Shown here: piece after piece, positions 40,868-51,506 of the stretch
How positions within the stretch are numbered: position 1 is the stretch's first letter
Layout: every line of letters begins with the position of its first letter
Assembly: GCF_003076515.1 (NCBI RefSeq)
Contig: NZ_CP022390.1
Location: 1,116,001-1,180,000 of the forward strand
Source of the DNA: Alcaligenes aquatilis
Lineage (GTDB): Bacteria; Pseudomonadota; Gammaproteobacteria; Burkholderiales; Burkholderiaceae_B
Direction of reading: 5' to 3'
DNA length: 64,000 bases
Program-made: the position numbers and the translations under genes
The notes under the pieces: model-generated
Told to the model about the DNA's origin: nothing
The model's database searches: none
What the model saw: the letters and a program-made list of their open reading frames with translations, nothing else

Positions 40868-42178
40868 TCAATGTAATTTAACACGAGGGGCGGCCCGTTT
40901 GCTGAGCAAACGGCCCAAAGCCAAGGTTGCCGTTCGCGCAACCCCCAAAATCGCCATGTGGTGCATCAAGTGCAGGCTCATATACATAATGCGAGCCAGC
41001 AAACCCTCTACAAACCAGCTCTTGCCAGACAGAACCCCCATCAGGCTGCCTACCCCACGGCTATGGCCCACCGAGACCAGTGAGCCGTAGTCCTTGTAGA
41101 CAAAGGGAGCTTCATCGACCGGCTTGCCTTGAATGCGAGCAGCCAACCGCTTGCGCAAGTAACTGGCTTGCTGGTGTGCGACCTGTGCGCGAGCAGGCAA
41201 GAACTGGCCTTCCTTGTCCCAAGGCACTTGCGCGCAATCGCCCAACGCCCAAATATACGGATCGGGCGTAGACAAACAGGCGTCCAGCACCAGTTGATTG
41301 ATACGGTTAACAGGTAGACCGAGTTGAGCCAAAAAGGCAGGGGCTTCAATCCCTGCGGCCCAGACGCACAAATCGTTGGGATACTGACCACCGTTCACAT
41401 CCTCAATGTGATCAGCCGCCAAACGGCTGACTCGCACCGAGGTCCGTACCGCCACACCACGCTGCTCCAGCAGGCTTTGCGCGGTAGCCGATAGTTTGGG
41501 CGGCAAGGCGGACAGAATGCGATCGGCACCTTCCAGCAAGGTGATACGCACTTCGCGGTCCGAGCTGCTGCCCGGAATGCTGTAAATGCTTAAATCGGCA
41601 CGGGCTTCCAGCAACTCGGCTGCCAGTTCTACCCCGGTAGCCCCGCCCCCAACAATATTGATGTACAGGGGCGCCCCCGGTTCACGCTGCGCGCGGCGGG
41701 TCACACTGATCAGCTCATTGAGCAGCTTCAAACGGAAACGCTCGGCCTGATGAGTCGAGTCCAAGGCCAGCGCATGCTCATGGGTGCCAGGCGTATTGAA
41801 GAAATTGGATTTGCTGCCTACGGCCATCACCAGCGTACCGTAGGACAGGCTGCGCTCCGGGAAGACTTCTTCATGGTCGGGTCCCAGGACCGGAGCCAGC
41901 GTGATCGTGCGTTGCTCGCGGTCTATGCTGATCATTTCACCTTGAATAAAGGTAAAACCGCAGTCACGCGCCAGCATGAAATACGACAGCCCCTCGCGGT
42001 GAATATCCAGGGTACCGGCAGCCACCTCATGCAATGACGGTTTCCAGATATGGTCGCTGTCTTTGTCGACCAAAAAGATATGCTGACGCCCGAACTGACG
42101 CCCTAATTTGGCAGCCAGCTCCAGGCCTCCTGCCCCGCCCCCAACAATCACCACTTGATACGACTGCGTAGTAGACAT
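40868..42178 (-). CDS. ndh: Type II NADH dehydrogenase
   Basis: A 436-residue single-subunit NADH:quinone oxidoreductase. It shows two dinucleotide-binding motifs, VVIVGGGAGGLELA near residue 10 (FAD) and NIVGGGATGVELAAELL near residue 170 (NADH), then WALGDCAQVP. The C-terminus holds hydrophobic and basic segments that could attach to the membrane. It passes electrons from NADH to quinone without pumping protons. The ATG at 42178 has AAGGAG six bases upstream. Confidence 0.92.
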   Translation of the reverse strand: MSTTQSYQVVIVGGGAGGLELAAKLGRQFGRQHIFLVDKDSDHIWKPSLHEVAAGTLDIHREGLSYFMLARDCGFTFIQGEMISIDREQRTITLAPVLGPDHEEVFPERSLSYGTLVMAVGSKSNFFNTPGTHEHALALDSTHQAERFRLKLLNELISVTRRAQREPGAPLYINIVGGGATGVELAAELLEARADLSIYSIPGSSSDREVRITLLEGADRILSALPPKLSATAQSLLEQRGVAVRTSVRVSRLAADHIEDVNGGQYPNDLCVWAAGIEAPAFLAQLGLPVNRINQLVLDACLSTPDPYIWALGDCAQVPWDKEGQFLPARAQVAHQQASYLRKRLAARIQGKPVDEAPFVYKDYGSLVSVGHSRGVGSLMGVLSGKSWFVEGLLARIMYMSLHLMHHMAILGVARTATLALGRLLSKRAAPRVKLH

Positions 42179-42519
42179 CCACAACTCCTTGGGCCTTGTC
42201 TTAAGCAAAGAGAGTATCAGAACCGCCGCCTTATACTTTAAATCAAAACAGATAAGGACTATAGCGATCTGTAGACGCCGCCAGGCGCGTCCAGAAGCAC
42301 TGACACGTGCAATCACCCGAATGTGTGGCACTTTTGCGCTTTACTAGGCCTTAGATCAAAGACTGAGGCAAACAAATAGGCCCAATAGCAGTGCATGTCG
42401 TAAAATTAAGGGGTTTGGTCTTGCCTTCCCTTAACGGTCGACATGGAGCAGCAGCACAGCAGCCATTGATACGGTATGATGCTGGCTTTGTCCTATTCAC
42501 TTAATTTTTGCCTGCCATT
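42179..42519. other. Divergent promoter region of ndh and a TetR gene
   Basis: About 340 bases without a gene. It should carry the promoters of both neighbours. A TTGATA box at about 42465 is visible on the plus strand but without a convincing -10 at the right distance. No clear palindromic operator was found. Confidence 0.4.
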
Positions 42520-43161
42520 ATGCATGACGATGTTCCCCGAAAATCCCAACGCGCGACTCGAAAGGGACGCGAACGCCGCGACAAAATCCTGGAAGTGGCT
42601 TCCGAGGTTTTTCGCGAGAATGGTTTTGAGGCCACATCCATGTCCCAAATCGCTGCATTGGCAGGCGGCTCCAAGGGCACGCTCTACAATTATTTCCCAT
42701 CCAAAGAAGACCTCTTGCTGGCTGTCCTGCTGACAGGTGCCCAGGAATTTACCGAACAGGTTCTGACCAAGCTGGATTGCGAAGGTGATATCCGCCAGGA
42801 ACTGCAGAGTTTCCTGCTGCCCATGCTGCGTAATCTGTACTCCAAGCAAACCGCCCAGCTTTTGCGTATCGTGGTCTCTGTCGGTGGACACAGCGACATC
42901 GGCAAACGCTTTATGGAGATGCTGGACGACCAGATCTGGGACGGAGTGCAGTGTTTCTTTGCTCACCATATCGAGCGTGGCACGCTACGCCGGCTGGACC
43001 CGGTATTAATGGTGGAACACTTCCGTTGCCTGAGCGAAGGCGAAATTGTATTGTTGCTCATGGGGGCGATGGAGCCCTGGAGTGAAGAGCGCATTCAAAC
43101 TGAGACGGAACATATTCTGGATATGTTCTTACACGTTTACCAAATCGACGCAGCAAACTAA
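42520..43161 (+). CDS. TetR family transcriptional regulator
   Basis: A 213-residue TetR-type repressor. The N-terminal helix-turn-helix is clear: RDKILEVASEVFRENGFEATSMSQIAALAGGSKGTLYNYFPSKEDLL at residues about 20-66 (key parts SMSQIAALAG and GTLYNYF). The rest is an all-helical ligand-binding domain (TetR_C type). The target is unknown. It is divergent from ndh, and such repressors often control a divergent gene, but ndh is an unusual target. The ATG at 42520 is preferred to an upstream TTG. Confidence 0.88.
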   Translation: MHDDVPRKSQRATRKGRERRDKILEVASEVFRENGFEATSMSQIAALAGGSKGTLYNYFPSKEDLLLAVLLTGAQEFTEQVLTKLDCEGDIRQELQSFLLPMLRNLYSKQTAQLLRIVVSVGGHSDIGKRFMEMLDDQIWDGVQCFFAHHIERGTLRRLDPVLMVEHFRCLSEGEIVLLLMGAMEPWSEERIQTETEHILDMFLHVYQIDAAN

Positions 43162-43629
43162 TACCAGCCAATCAGCTGCAGCGCTGATTGTTCTGTCCAT
43201 ACACGGTTCCTCTCCCCTTAGCAGCGAACCCGTCAAGACACTCCGAATCCATGCCGCCCGATCCAGGGCGGTTACGGCCATTCCCCATCACGGCCTCTCA
43301 CCCGCGCCCTGCCCTGTTCCGTTCTGCTCATCAGAATTGCAGCCTGCCCCTCTCCTTAGCCGCACACCAATAGGCACGAGCGCTTGGCAATACCTATACA
43401 AGCTTGTACAAGCACTCCAGCTAGCCAAAGCGCCAATATACTCACCTAGGCAGCAAGCGCTGCAAAACAAAATCGCATGAGCACGGCCAAGAGCCATAGC
43501 AAGAACAAAAGCACAAGATACGTCCCCAAAACGACAACACCCCGACATGGAAGCTCCATGTCGGGGTGTTAGGTCTTACCTGACTTGACCCGCGTACTGC
43601 CAGAGATTTCGCTAGCAGTAACTTACGTC
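43162..43629. other. Gap between the TetR gene and ppsA
   Basis: About 470 bases without a supported gene. The coding-like frames here lack ribosome-binding sites and any family resemblance. The right end holds the strong ppsA terminator hairpin. Confidence 0.6.
43536..43570 (-). terminator. Terminator of ppsA
   Basis: A perfect 16-bp stem (AACACCCCGACATGGA at 43536-43551, its complement at 43555-43570) with a three-base loop lies 60 bases behind the ppsA stop. On the minus strand it ends in GTT and is followed by GTCGTTTTGG, a modest U-rich tail. Confidence 0.75.
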
Positions 43630-45996
43630 TTAGACCTTGGCCAGACGTTGCCAGGTATCCACAACCGTATCCGGGTTCAGCGACAGCGAAATAATGCCTT
43701 CATCGCTCAGCCACTTGGCCAGATCAGGGTGGTCGCTGGGGCCTTGGCCACAAATACCCACGTATTTGTTTTGTGCCAGGCATGCCTTGATGGCACGACT
43801 GAGCATGAACTTCACAGCCTCGTCGCGCTCGTCGAAGTCGGCAGCCAGCAGCTCCATACCGGAGTCACGATCCAGACCCAGAGTCAACTGAGTCATGTCG
43901 TTGGAACCGATGGAGAAGCCGTCAAAGTACTGCAGGAACTGCTCGGCCAGAATGGCGTTGGAAGGCACTTCGCACATCATGATCAAGCGCAGGCCGTTTT
44001 CGCCACGAGCCAGACCGTGGGAAGCCAACAGGTCCACAACACGTTCTGCCTGACCCAGGGTACGCACGAATGGCACCATGATTTCGACGTTGGTCAGACC
44101 CATTTCGTCACGCACTTTCTTCAGGGCTTCGCATTCCATCTTGAAACATTCTGCGAAGTCTTCGGACAGGTAGCGAGCCACACCACGGAAGCCCAGCATG
44201 GGGTTCTCTTCCTCGGGCTCGTAGCGCGAACCACCCACCAGCTTGCGGTATTCGTTGGACTTGAAGTCCGACAGACGCACGATGACGGGCTTGGGGTAGA
44301 AGGAAGCGGCCAGAGTCGCAATACCTTCGGCCAGTTTTTCCACGAAGAAAGCACGTGGGCTGGCGTAGCCACGAGCCGCCGATTCCACTGCCTTTTTCAG
44401 GTCGCTATCCACATTGGGGTAGTCCAGAACGGCTTTGGGGTGAATCGCAATGTTGTTGTTGATGATGAATTCCAGACGAGCCAGACCCACACCATCGTTA
44501 GGAATTTGCGAGAAGTCGAAAGCCAGTTGGGGGTTACCCACGTTCATCATGACTTTCAGGCCGATCTCGGGCATTTGGCCCCAGCTGACTTCTTCGATCT
44601 CGGTTTCCAGCAGACCGTCGTAAATCCGGCCTTCGTCGCCTTCAGCACACGAAACGGTCACTTCCTGACCTTCTTTCAGCACGTCTGTGGCGTTGTTGCA
44701 ACCGACCACGGCAGGGATGCCCAGTTCGCGAGCAATAATCGCCGCGTGGCAGGTACGACCGCCACGGTTGGTGACGATAGCCGAAGCCAGCTTCATGATG
44801 GGTTCCCAGTTAGGGTCCGTCATATCGGTGACCAGCACGTCGCCGGGTTTGACCAGATCCATCTCGGAGGCGTCTGCCACGATACGGACTTTGCCCGAAC
44901 CGATCTTCTGACCAATAGCGCGGCCGGTAACCAGCACTTCGCCAGTGGCTTTCAGGCGGTAACGCTCTTGCACGTCGTTGCTGCCTTGCTGGGACTTAAC
45001 TGTCTCAGGGCGGGCTTGCAGAATGTAGATCTTGCCGTCGATACCGTCACGACCCCACTCAATGTCCATAGGACGCTGGTAGTGTTTTTCAATGATGGTG
45101 GCGTAACGAGCCAGTTCGATCACTTCTTCGTCGCTCAGGGAGTAACGGTTGCGCTCGGACACCGGCACGTCTACGGTACGCACAGCGTGATCAGTCGTAC
45201 GGCCTTCGTCAAATTCCATCTTGATCAGCTTGGAGCCGATACGGCGGCTGATGATGGGGTAGTGACCGGAAGCCAGCGTTGGCTTGTACACGTAGAACTC
45301 GTCCGGATTGACCGAACCTTGAACCACGGTTTCGCCCAGGCCGTAAGAGGACGTCAAAAAGACCACATCCTTAAAGCCCGATTCAGTGTCCAGGGTGAAC
45401 ATCACACCAGCGCTGCCCTTGTCGGAGCGCACCATGCGCTGAATACCAGCGGACAGCGCCACTTCAGCGTGGGCGTAGCCCTTGTGCACGCGGTAGGAAA
45501 TAGCACGGTCGTTGTACAGGGAGGCAAACACGTGGTGAATCTTGCTCAGCACCTCGTCGATGCCCACCACGTTCAGGTAGGTTTCTTGCTGACCAGCAAA
45601 GGAAGCGTCAGGCAAGTCTTCAGCGGTGGCGGAAGAGCGCACGGCAAACGAACCCTTGCCGTCTGCATCCAGTTCAGCAAACGCGTCACGTACGGCTTTT
45701 TCAAACTCGGCCGGGAATGGAGTGTCGATGATCCACTGGCGAATTTCGGCACCGGCAGCGGCCAGTTCACGAACGTCGTCGGCGTCCAGCGCGTCCAGAC
45801 GCTGCTGAATGCGCTTGTCCAGATCGTTGTTTTTCAGGAAAACGCGGAATGCTTCGGCTGTTGTGGCAAAACCACCTGGCACGCGCACACCAGCGTCGGC
45901 CAGTTGACTGATCATTTCGCCCAGCGACGCGTTTTTACCGCCCACTGTGTCGACGTCCGTCATGCGGAGCTTGTCGAAACTAATTACGTAAGACAT
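43630..45996 (-). CDS. ppsA: Phosphoenolpyruvate synthase
   Basis: A 788-residue PEP synthase that makes phosphoenolpyruvate from pyruvate and ATP for gluconeogenesis. The ATP-grasp N-terminal domain ([36 protein letters not shown]), the swivelling phosphohistidine domain ([14 protein letters not shown], catalytic His near residue 415) and the C-terminal PEP/pyruvate barrel ([17 protein letters not shown]) are all intact. AAGGTG lies four bases before the ATG at 45996. It is divergent from its regulator ppsR. Confidence 0.96.
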   Translation of the reverse strand: MSYVISFDKLRMTDVDTVGGKNASLGEMISQLADAGVRVPGGFATTAEAFRVFLKNNDLDKRIQQRLDALDADDVRELAAAGAEIRQWIIDTPFPAEFEKAVRDAFAELDADGKGSFAVRSSATAEDLPDASFAGQQETYLNVVGIDEVLSKIHHVFASLYNDRAISYRVHKGYAHAEVALSAGIQRMVRSDKGSAGVMFTLDTESGFKDVVFLTSSYGLGETVVQGSVNPDEFYVYKPTLASGHYPIISRRIGSKLIKMEFDEGRTTDHAVRTVDVPVSERNRYSLSDEEVIELARYATIIEKHYQRPMDIEWGRDGIDGKIYILQARPETVKSQQGSNDVQERYRLKATGEVLVTGRAIGQKIGSGKVRIVADASEMDLVKPGDVLVTDMTDPNWEPIMKLASAIVTNRGGRTCHAAIIARELGIPAVVGCNNATDVLKEGQEVTVSCAEGDEGRIYDGLLETEIEEVSWGQMPEIGLKVMMNVGNPQLAFDFSQIPNDGVGLARLEFIINNNIAIHPKAVLDYPNVDSDLKKAVESAARGYASPRAFFVEKLAEGIATLAASFYPKPVIVRLSDFKSNEYRKLVGGSRYEPEEENPMLGFRGVARYLSEDFAECFKMECEALKKVRDEMGLTNVEIMVPFVRTLGQAERVVDLLASHGLARGENGLRLIMMCEVPSNAILAEQFLQYFDGFSIGSNDMTQLTLGLDRDSGMELLAADFDERDEAVKFMLSRAIKACLAQNKYVGICGQGPSDHPDLAKWLSDEGIISLSLNPDTVVDTWQRLAKV

Positions 45997-46165
45997 AAGT
46001 CACCTTGAATAGAAAAAAAAGCGTGTTTGCTTAAGGCAGTGATCCCAACAGCGCTGTCTGTGTGATCTGTCCTAAGCAAACCTGCCTTTCCATACCCCGA
46101 TCCGAGCGGTAAATGGTAATCTTGCAAATTGTACCGTTTCCCGAGCATTGTGCACGACTTATTCC

Positions 46166-46999
46166 ATGACATCTTCTCCTATTGAGCGTACCGTCTTTGT
46201 CGTTTCTGACAGCACGGGCATTACCGCCGAAACTTTCAGCAACTCCGTCCTGTCGCAATTCGCTCAATTCGAATTTCAGGCCGTCCGTATCCCCTTCATC
46301 GATACCATCGAGAAAGCCCAAGCTGTCGCTGATCGCATCAACCAATGCGCTCAAGAGCAAGGCCAGCAACCGCTGGTATTCAGCACCTTGGTTGACCCCA
46401 AGATGGCGCACATTATTGGCGCGGCCAACTGCACCTTCCTGGATCTGTTTGGTGCCTTTGTACGACACATTGAACGCGCCCTAGGAGTGAAGTCCAGCCG
46501 TTCCGTAGGCCGTTCGCACTCCGGTGGCATGTCCAAGCGCTACAACAATCGCATTGAAGCCATCAACTTCAGTCTGGCGCACGACGATGGTCAGTACGTG
46601 AATGGTCTGGAACAAGCCGACGTGATTCTGGTGGGTGTATCCCGCTGCGGAAAAACGCCTACCAGCTTGTACTTGGCGATGCAGTACGCCGTCAAGGCCG
46701 CCAACTACCCCATCATTCCCGAAGATTTCCAGCGCGGCACCCTGCCCGCCACGCTGGCTCCCTACCGGAAAAAGATTTTTGGTCTGTCCATTCATCCAGA
46801 CCGTCTGTCTGAAGTGCGTAATGAGCGCCGTCCGGGAAGCAAATACGCCACCATCGAGCAGTGCCGCATGGAAGTGGCTGAGGCGGAACGTTTAATGCGT
46901 ATGGAAGGCATTCCTTGGCTGTCCACCACCACCAAATCCATCGAGGAAATCTCCACCAAGATTCTGGATGATGTCGGTTTGGACCGCCGCTCTTACTAA
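46166..46999 (+). CDS. ppsR: PEP synthase regulatory protein (bifunctional kinase/pyrophosphorylase)
   Basis: A 277-residue protein of the PpsR (DUF299) family. It begins TVFVVSDSTGITAETFSNS, and carries the nucleotide-binding VGVSRCGKTPTSLYLA motif near residue 155. It turns PEP synthase off by ADP-dependent phosphorylation and on again by phosphate-dependent removal. The ATG at 46166 is chosen over an upstream TTG at 46148. Its divergent position beside ppsA is the usual arrangement. Confidence 0.94.
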   Translation: MTSSPIERTVFVVSDSTGITAETFSNSVLSQFAQFEFQAVRIPFIDTIEKAQAVADRINQCAQEQGQQPLVFSTLVDPKMAHIIGAANCTFLDLFGAFVRHIERALGVKSSRSVGRSHSGGMSKRYNNRIEAINFSLAHDDGQYVNGLEQADVILVGVSRCGKTPTSLYLAMQYAVKAANYPIIPEDFQRGTLPATLAPYRKKIFGLSIHPDRLSEVRNERRPGSKYATIEQCRMEVAEAERLMRMEGIPWLSTTTKSIEEISTKILDDVGLDRRSY

Positions 47000-47059
47000 G
47001 GATCGAACAGCTAGTCCGGGCGATACCCCCTACGGGAGTATTCGGACAGCCTCAACATC

Positions 47060-47099
47060 AAGGCCTGATCTCGGTATCACACCGAACTCAGGCCTTTTT
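47060..47099 (+). terminator. Terminator behind ppsR
   Basis: AAGGCCTGA (47060-47068) pairs with TCAGGCCTT (47088-47096); an inner CGGT/ACCG stem closes the loop, and T residues follow on the plus strand. This is a good intrinsic terminator 60 bases behind the ppsR stop. Confidence 0.8.
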
Positions 47100-47143
47100 G
47101 TTGGCCGCTGCTACGGTGTCAGATCTGCTGCTTTTGTCCGCAC

Positions 47144-48592
47144 TCAATCCAACTTGCCCACCCAAACCTGCGGGTGCTGATCACTCCAGGGCAAGGCTTG
47201 CTCCAATTGGCCAGCCAAGCCAAACAAGAGGCATTCCTGACCATAAGCGGCCGTAAACATCATGCCTATGGGTAAGGAAGTCGCCACATCCTGCCCGGCC
47301 GGCACCGACATGGAGGGTGAGCCACTGATATTGGCCAAAGCCGCAAAAGGTGCTTGCTTAAAGACGTGGGCAATCCAGCCCAGGCCATCCACCTGATCCT
47401 GTATCTGGTTGTACTCACCCACCCTCATGGGCAGCGCAGGTACGGTGGGAGTCATCAGGACATCATATTTCTGGAAATACGCGCCCAGATTCCGGGAGAC
47501 CGTATTACGCACGGCGATCGCCCCCAAAAGATCAATTCCGCTAATCTTCTTGCCGTAGGCATAGGCCGCCAACGTGGCCTGTTCCAGATACACCTCATTC
47601 ACCGGCCGCCCGGTCGCTGCGGCAATGCTGTCTATCCACGCCGCCGTGTTCACATTCCAGAATTGGGCATTGGCGTGTACAAAAGCCTCCCAACTGACGC
47701 CGGAATCAAATACCAGGGGTTCGACCTGATGGCCCAGAGACTCCAGCACCGAGGCCATATCAATCGCCTTGCCGGCAATGACAGACTCGGTTTTATCACC
47801 GCTGGGCGGGTCCATCATCAACCCGATACGCAAAGCGCCTGGATTTTTCTTCACAGCCGATAGAAAGGTCTGAGGGGGTGCTGCCGTGTAATACGGCTCA
47901 CCAATACCGGGACGGCTAATCGCATCCAGCAAAGCAGCGCTGTCTCGCACGCTACGACTGACGCCCAGGTGGGCCAGCAAACCGCTCCAGACCTCATCTT
48001 GCAGGGGGCCGCTGGAGACCCGCCCCCGAGTGGGCTTCAAGCCGAACAAGCCGTTCACAGCCGCCGGGACACGAATAGAGCCACCGCCATCAGTTGCGTG
48101 AGCCACCGGCACCATCCCTGCCGCGACCGCGGCTGCCGAGCCTCCTGTCGAGCCACCGGCATTAAAGGCAGGGTTCCAGGGGTTCAGCGTAGGGCCTACG
48201 CAGCGCGCCTCCGTCGTTGTACTGATGGCAAATTCCGAGGTCGTGGTTCGACCTAGGGTGACCAGTCCCGCCTCTTTGTAGAGGCTCATCAAAGTACTGT
48301 CCGCGTCCATGACCATGCCTTGCGCCAGCTTGCTACCCAGCTCGTAGCGTTTGCCCTTCATGGTGATGGCCAGATCTTTAATCAAAAACGGGACGCCGTA
48401 AAGTACGGAGTCCCGGTCAGCATGGGGGTCAATCTCCCCGTCCCAGCTCTCTACCACCGCATTGATTTTGCTGTTCAATGCATCAACCGCTTTCTTGCCC
48501 ACCTGACTTAATTCTTGAACACTGATGTGTTTCTTGGCAACCAGCTCAGCCAACGCCAAGGCATCATAGGTCGCGTATTCGCTAAGTTTCAT
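47144..48592 (-). CDS. Amidase signature family hydrolase
   Basis: A 482-residue amidase. The Ser-cisSer-Lys catalytic set can be read in the family motifs: Lys in PFLIKDLAITMKG, cis-Ser in AGGSTGGSAAAVAAG and the nucleophile Ser in ATDGGGSIRVPA. It hydrolyses an amide; the substrate is unknown. It is not a likely GatA, because no gatB or gatC gene is adjacent. The ATG at 48592 has GAGG six bases upstream; the frame is open to 48652. Confidence 0.88.
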   Translation of the reverse strand: MKLSEYATYDALALAELVAKKHISVQELSQVGKKAVDALNSKINAVVESWDGEIDPHADRDSVLYGVPFLIKDLAITMKGKRYELGSKLAQGMVMDADSTLMSLYKEAGLVTLGRTTTSEFAISTTTEARCVGPTLNPWNPAFNAGGSTGGSAAAVAAGMVPVAHATDGGGSIRVPAAVNGLFGLKPTRGRVSSGPLQDEVWSGLLAHLGVSRSVRDSAALLDAISRPGIGEPYYTAAPPQTFLSAVKKNPGALRIGLMMDPPSGDKTESVIAGKAIDMASVLESLGHQVEPLVFDSGVSWEAFVHANAQFWNVNTAAWIDSIAAATGRPVNEVYLEQATLAAYAYGKKISGIDLLGAIAVRNTVSRNLGAYFQKYDVLMTPTVPALPMRVGEYNQIQDQVDGLGWIAHVFKQAPFAALANISGSPSMSVPAGQDVATSLPIGMMFTAAYGQECLLFGLAGQLEQALPWSDQHPQVWVGKLD

Positions 48593-48848
48593 TGTTGACC
48601 TCATCTGAAAAAGATTAGGAATCCAGCCGGATACAACGATGGAGCGATACAAGATGACAAAGCGGCCCTCAGGGAGCCGCTAGCAGACAAGCGTCAATGC
48701 CCTATGCTCTCAATGCTCGCGTAGCGATAAGCAGACGCCTTACTAGATGATTTACTTGATTTTAAAAGTGGAGACAAGAGCGACATCAAGAAAGAAGTCA
48801 CTGACACCGGCTGACTCTTCCCAGTACGGTGCAATCAAGCCGCCAAGA

Positions 48849-49631
48849 CTAGCGGCTGTGCTGACGACGCTGCTCGTACAGACAAAGGGCGGTGGCAATC
48901 GCCACGTTCAAGGACTCCACGCCGGGCGCCTGAGGGATGAACAAACACTGATTCGCTTTGGTCAGCAAGGCCGGGCTAACACCTTGCCCTTCATTGCCAA
49001 AAACCCAAATTCCCTGGTCGGGCAAGCTGGATTCATACAGGTCCTGGGCATCTGGCCCCAAGGAGGTCACCAGCACCGGCAAGGCAGCTTTTTCAAGCAG
49101 AGCCACACCATCGACCTGCTCATGGATTTGAATGGAGAAATGGGCGCCCTGTGCACTACGCAGCACTTTCTGAGACCAGACGCTGGCACAGCCTGGCGTC
49201 AGATACACGGCCTCCAACCCCACCGCCACCGCCGTTCGCAAGACGGTGCCCACATTACCCGGGTCTTGAACCTGATCCAGCAAGATGGCACGTTTTGTGG
49301 GAGCCGTCCAAACCTGCCCTCGAGGTACGCGAACAATAAAGCCTATGCCCTGCCCCTGACCAACTTGGGATACGGCATTCATCAAGGTTGCATTGAAGGT
49401 CACACTGCTATGGCCTGGCAAGAAGCGCGCCAGTTCGAGCAACTCGTCCGAGTGGCGGTCCATCTCGAAAACCGCCAGTTCCGGCAAGCCTCGGCGCTCC
49501 AGCCACATCTGGCATAGATGAATGCCTTCCAACCAAATCAACTGATCGCCCCCGTCCAGCTCGCGTTTATCGTGAGCCAGGCGCTGCACTCGTTTGAACA
49601 GCGCATTATCTTTGGATTCAATCAGCCTCAT
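48849..49631 (-). CDS. SPOUT-class TrmH/RlmB-like RNA 2'-O-methyltransferase
   Basis: A 260-residue methyltransferase of the SpoU/TrmH family. The three knot motifs are visible: LDQVQDPGNVGTVLRTAVA, GNEGQGVSPALL and PGVESLNVAIATALCLYE. It uses S-adenosylmethionine to methylate a ribose in rRNA or tRNA; the exact target is not evident. The ATG at 49631 matches the family N-terminus; a TTG at 49640 is possible. It follows rnhB by 10 bases at the end of the lpx operon. Confidence 0.88.
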   Translation of the reverse strand: MRLIESKDNALFKRVQRLAHDKRELDGGDQLIWLEGIHLCQMWLERRGLPELAVFEMDRHSDELLELARFLPGHSSVTFNATLMNAVSQVGQGQGIGFIVRVPRGQVWTAPTKRAILLDQVQDPGNVGTVLRTAVAVGLEAVYLTPGCASVWSQKVLRSAQGAHFSIQIHEQVDGVALLEKAALPVLVTSLGPDAQDLYESSLPDQGIWVFGNEGQGVSPALLTKANQCLFIPQAPGVESLNVAIATALCLYEQRRQHSR

Positions 49632-49641
49632 TGTCTTCAAC

Positions 49642-50247
49642 TTACCTAACTAGAGATGCGCGTACCGGCGCGAAACTTCGACGATGCTCGGGGCAAGGCC
49701 CGTGCTGGGACAAACGCTCAAGATGAAAGGCCGTCCCGTAGCCTTTGTGCTGGTCAAAACCGTATTCGGGATAGTCTCGGTGCAATTCCAGACAGACCGC
49801 ATCCCGCGCTGTTTTCGCCAAAATTGATGCAGCCGCAATGGCAGCATGGCTGGCGTCACCTTTGATGATGGCTTCTGCCGGGCAACACAGGCCAGTGGGA
49901 ATGCGATTGCCATCCACCAGGGCCTGTTCAGGTTTGACACTCAGGCCATTGCAGGCTCGCTGCATCGCCAACATGGCCGCATGCAAGATATTGATGTCAT
50001 CAATTTCTGCGACGGTCGCACTGGCAATTTCCCAGGCCAAAGCCCTTTCCTTGATCAGAACGGCCAAGGCTTCACGCCGTTTGGCGGTCAGCTTCTTGGA
50101 GTCGTTCAGGCCTTCAATGGGATTGTTCGGGTCCAGAATCACAGCAGCGGCAAAGACGGGACCGGCCAATGGGCCACGCCCCGCTTCATCCAGCCCCGCC
50201 ACCAAACCTGCCGAGACATCACTGACCAATAAATCCAGCTGCTTCAT
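49642..50247 (-). CDS. rnhB: Ribonuclease HII
   Basis: A 201-residue RNase HII that removes ribonucleotides and RNA from RNA-DNA hybrids. The metal-binding acidic residues sit in [13 protein letters not shown], the second conserved Asp in ALVDGNRIP and the C-terminal [12 protein letters not shown]. The ATG at 50247 overlaps the lpxB stop (ATGA), so it is co-translated. lpxB-rnhB linkage is common in proteobacteria. Confidence 0.94.
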   Translation of the reverse strand: MKQLDLLVSDVSAGLVAGLDEAGRGPLAGPVFAAAVILDPNNPIEGLNDSKKLTAKRREALAVLIKERALAWEIASATVAEIDDINILHAAMLAMQRACNGLSVKPEQALVDGNRIPTGLCCPAEAIIKGDASHAAIAAASILAKTARDAVCLELHRDYPEYGFDQHKGYGTAFHLERLSQHGPCPEHRRSFAPVRASLVR

Positions 50248-51506
50248 GCACGTGCCATATTCAAAATAACCTCGGCCGCCAAAGCAGGCGTGTCCCTGCG
50301 CAAGGTCAAATGCATCTCGGTAAAGACTTGCTCGATATGCGCCACATAGCTCTGATCGCTCAAGGCTTTCCAGCACGCTTGCGCCAGTTTCGCTGGCTGG
50401 GCATCTTCTTGTAGCAGTTCGGGTACGACAAAATCCCGAGCCAGCACATTGGGCAAACCCACCCAGGGCACATAAGGCCTGTCCTGACCGGACTTCCACC
50501 GTATGATGCGCTCCATCATGGGGCTGAGCACATACGAAATAACCATAGGCCGCTTGTACAAGGCAGTTTCCAGGCTGGCAGTACCACTGGCCACCAGCAC
50601 AGCGTCACTGGCTTCCATCACCGTCCAGGCGGGTGGGCGAACCACGCCTTCCGAATCAGGCTGACGAATACCGACCGTATTGGCATCAATAATGTGTAAA
50701 TTGCGGATGGGATGCTGAGCCAGCGCTTCCTCAAACTCCTGACGACGCTTGGGATTCACCATAGGCACCAGAATCGTCAGATCCGGATCCTGGTCCTGCA
50801 AGATCTGCACGGCCTGCAAAAAGCGCGGTGACAGCATCTTGACCTCGGAGGAGCGGCTGCCAGGCAGCACGCCCAGAATACGGCCTGTCTCGGGCAAGCC
50901 CAGGCGACAGCGAGCGTCAGCCTTATCCGGCTGCAAGGGAATATTCGCCGCCAAGGGATGGCCCACATAAGTCACCGGAATACCTTCCTTTTCGTAGATC
51001 TCGGTCTCGAAAGGAAACAGTACCAGCATATGGGAAACCGCTTCGCGGATTTTGTGGATGCGCTCGTAGCGCCAGGCCCAGATCGAGGGCCCCACAAAGT
51101 GCACCGTCGGCACGCCAGCCTGACGCAAACGATGCTCCAGTCGCAAATTGAAGTCCGGGGCGTCAATACCCACAAACACATCCGGACGCTGGCGCAACCA
51201 CTGATTGCGCATGCCCAAATACGTGGAGACCAGACCCGGAATACGTTTGAGCGCCTCGACGTAACCAAATACCGTCAAGGCGTCCATGGGATAGTATTGG
51301 TGAAATTGCTGGGCGGCCATCTCGGGGCCGCCTATGCCTTCTACCTGCACGCCAGGATTGCCCTGGCGCAGTCCTTGAATGATGCGGGCCGCCAGCAAAT
51401 CGCCAGACGGCTCGCCCGCTACCATTCCTATACACAGATCCCGCTTGGCCCCTGTTTGCCCCGACCCGTCTGAACGTGCCGCTAATGGGCTGGAGGCGCT
51501 GCTCAT
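50244..51506 (-). CDS. lpxB: Lipid-A-disaccharide synthase
   Basis: A 420-residue LpxB that joins UDP-2,3-diacylglucosamine and lipid X. Typical blocks include [41 protein letters not shown] and [12 protein letters not shown]. The ATG at 51506 overlaps the lpxA stop by four bases; the upstream TTG at 51515 is less likely. The N-terminus has about 25 extra residues rich in Ser and Ala before the core. Confidence 0.95.
   Translation of the reverse strand: MSSASSPLAARSDGSGQTGAKRDLCIGMVAGEPSGDLLAARIIQGLRQGNPGVQVEGIGGPEMAAQQFHQYYPMDALTVFGYVEALKRIPGLVSTYLGMRNQWLRQRPDVFVGIDAPDFNLRLEHRLRQAGVPTVHFVGPSIWAWRYERIHKIREAVSHMLVLFPFETEIYEKEGIPVTYVGHPLAANIPLQPDKADARCRLGLPETGRILGVLPGSRSSEVKMLSPRFLQAVQILQDQDPDLTILVPMVNPKRRQEFEEALAQHPIRNLHIIDANTVGIRQPDSEGVVRPPAWTVMEASDAVLVASGTASLETALYKRPMVISYVLSPMMERIIRWKSGQDRPYVPWVGLPNVLARDFVVPELLQEDAQPAKLAQACWKALSDQSYVAHIEQVFTEMHLTLRRDTPALAAEVILNMARA

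Noticed and set aside
43162..43480. Open frames in the gap behind the TetR gene
   Set aside because: They have no ribosome-binding site, low-complexity residues and no family resemblance; one is simply another frame of the TetR gene running on.
43585..46008. A very long plus-strand open frame opposite ppsA
   Set aside because: It is an antisense shadow: ppsA is intact on the minus strand with all catalytic motifs, and the plus frame has no family resemblance and no ribosome-binding site.
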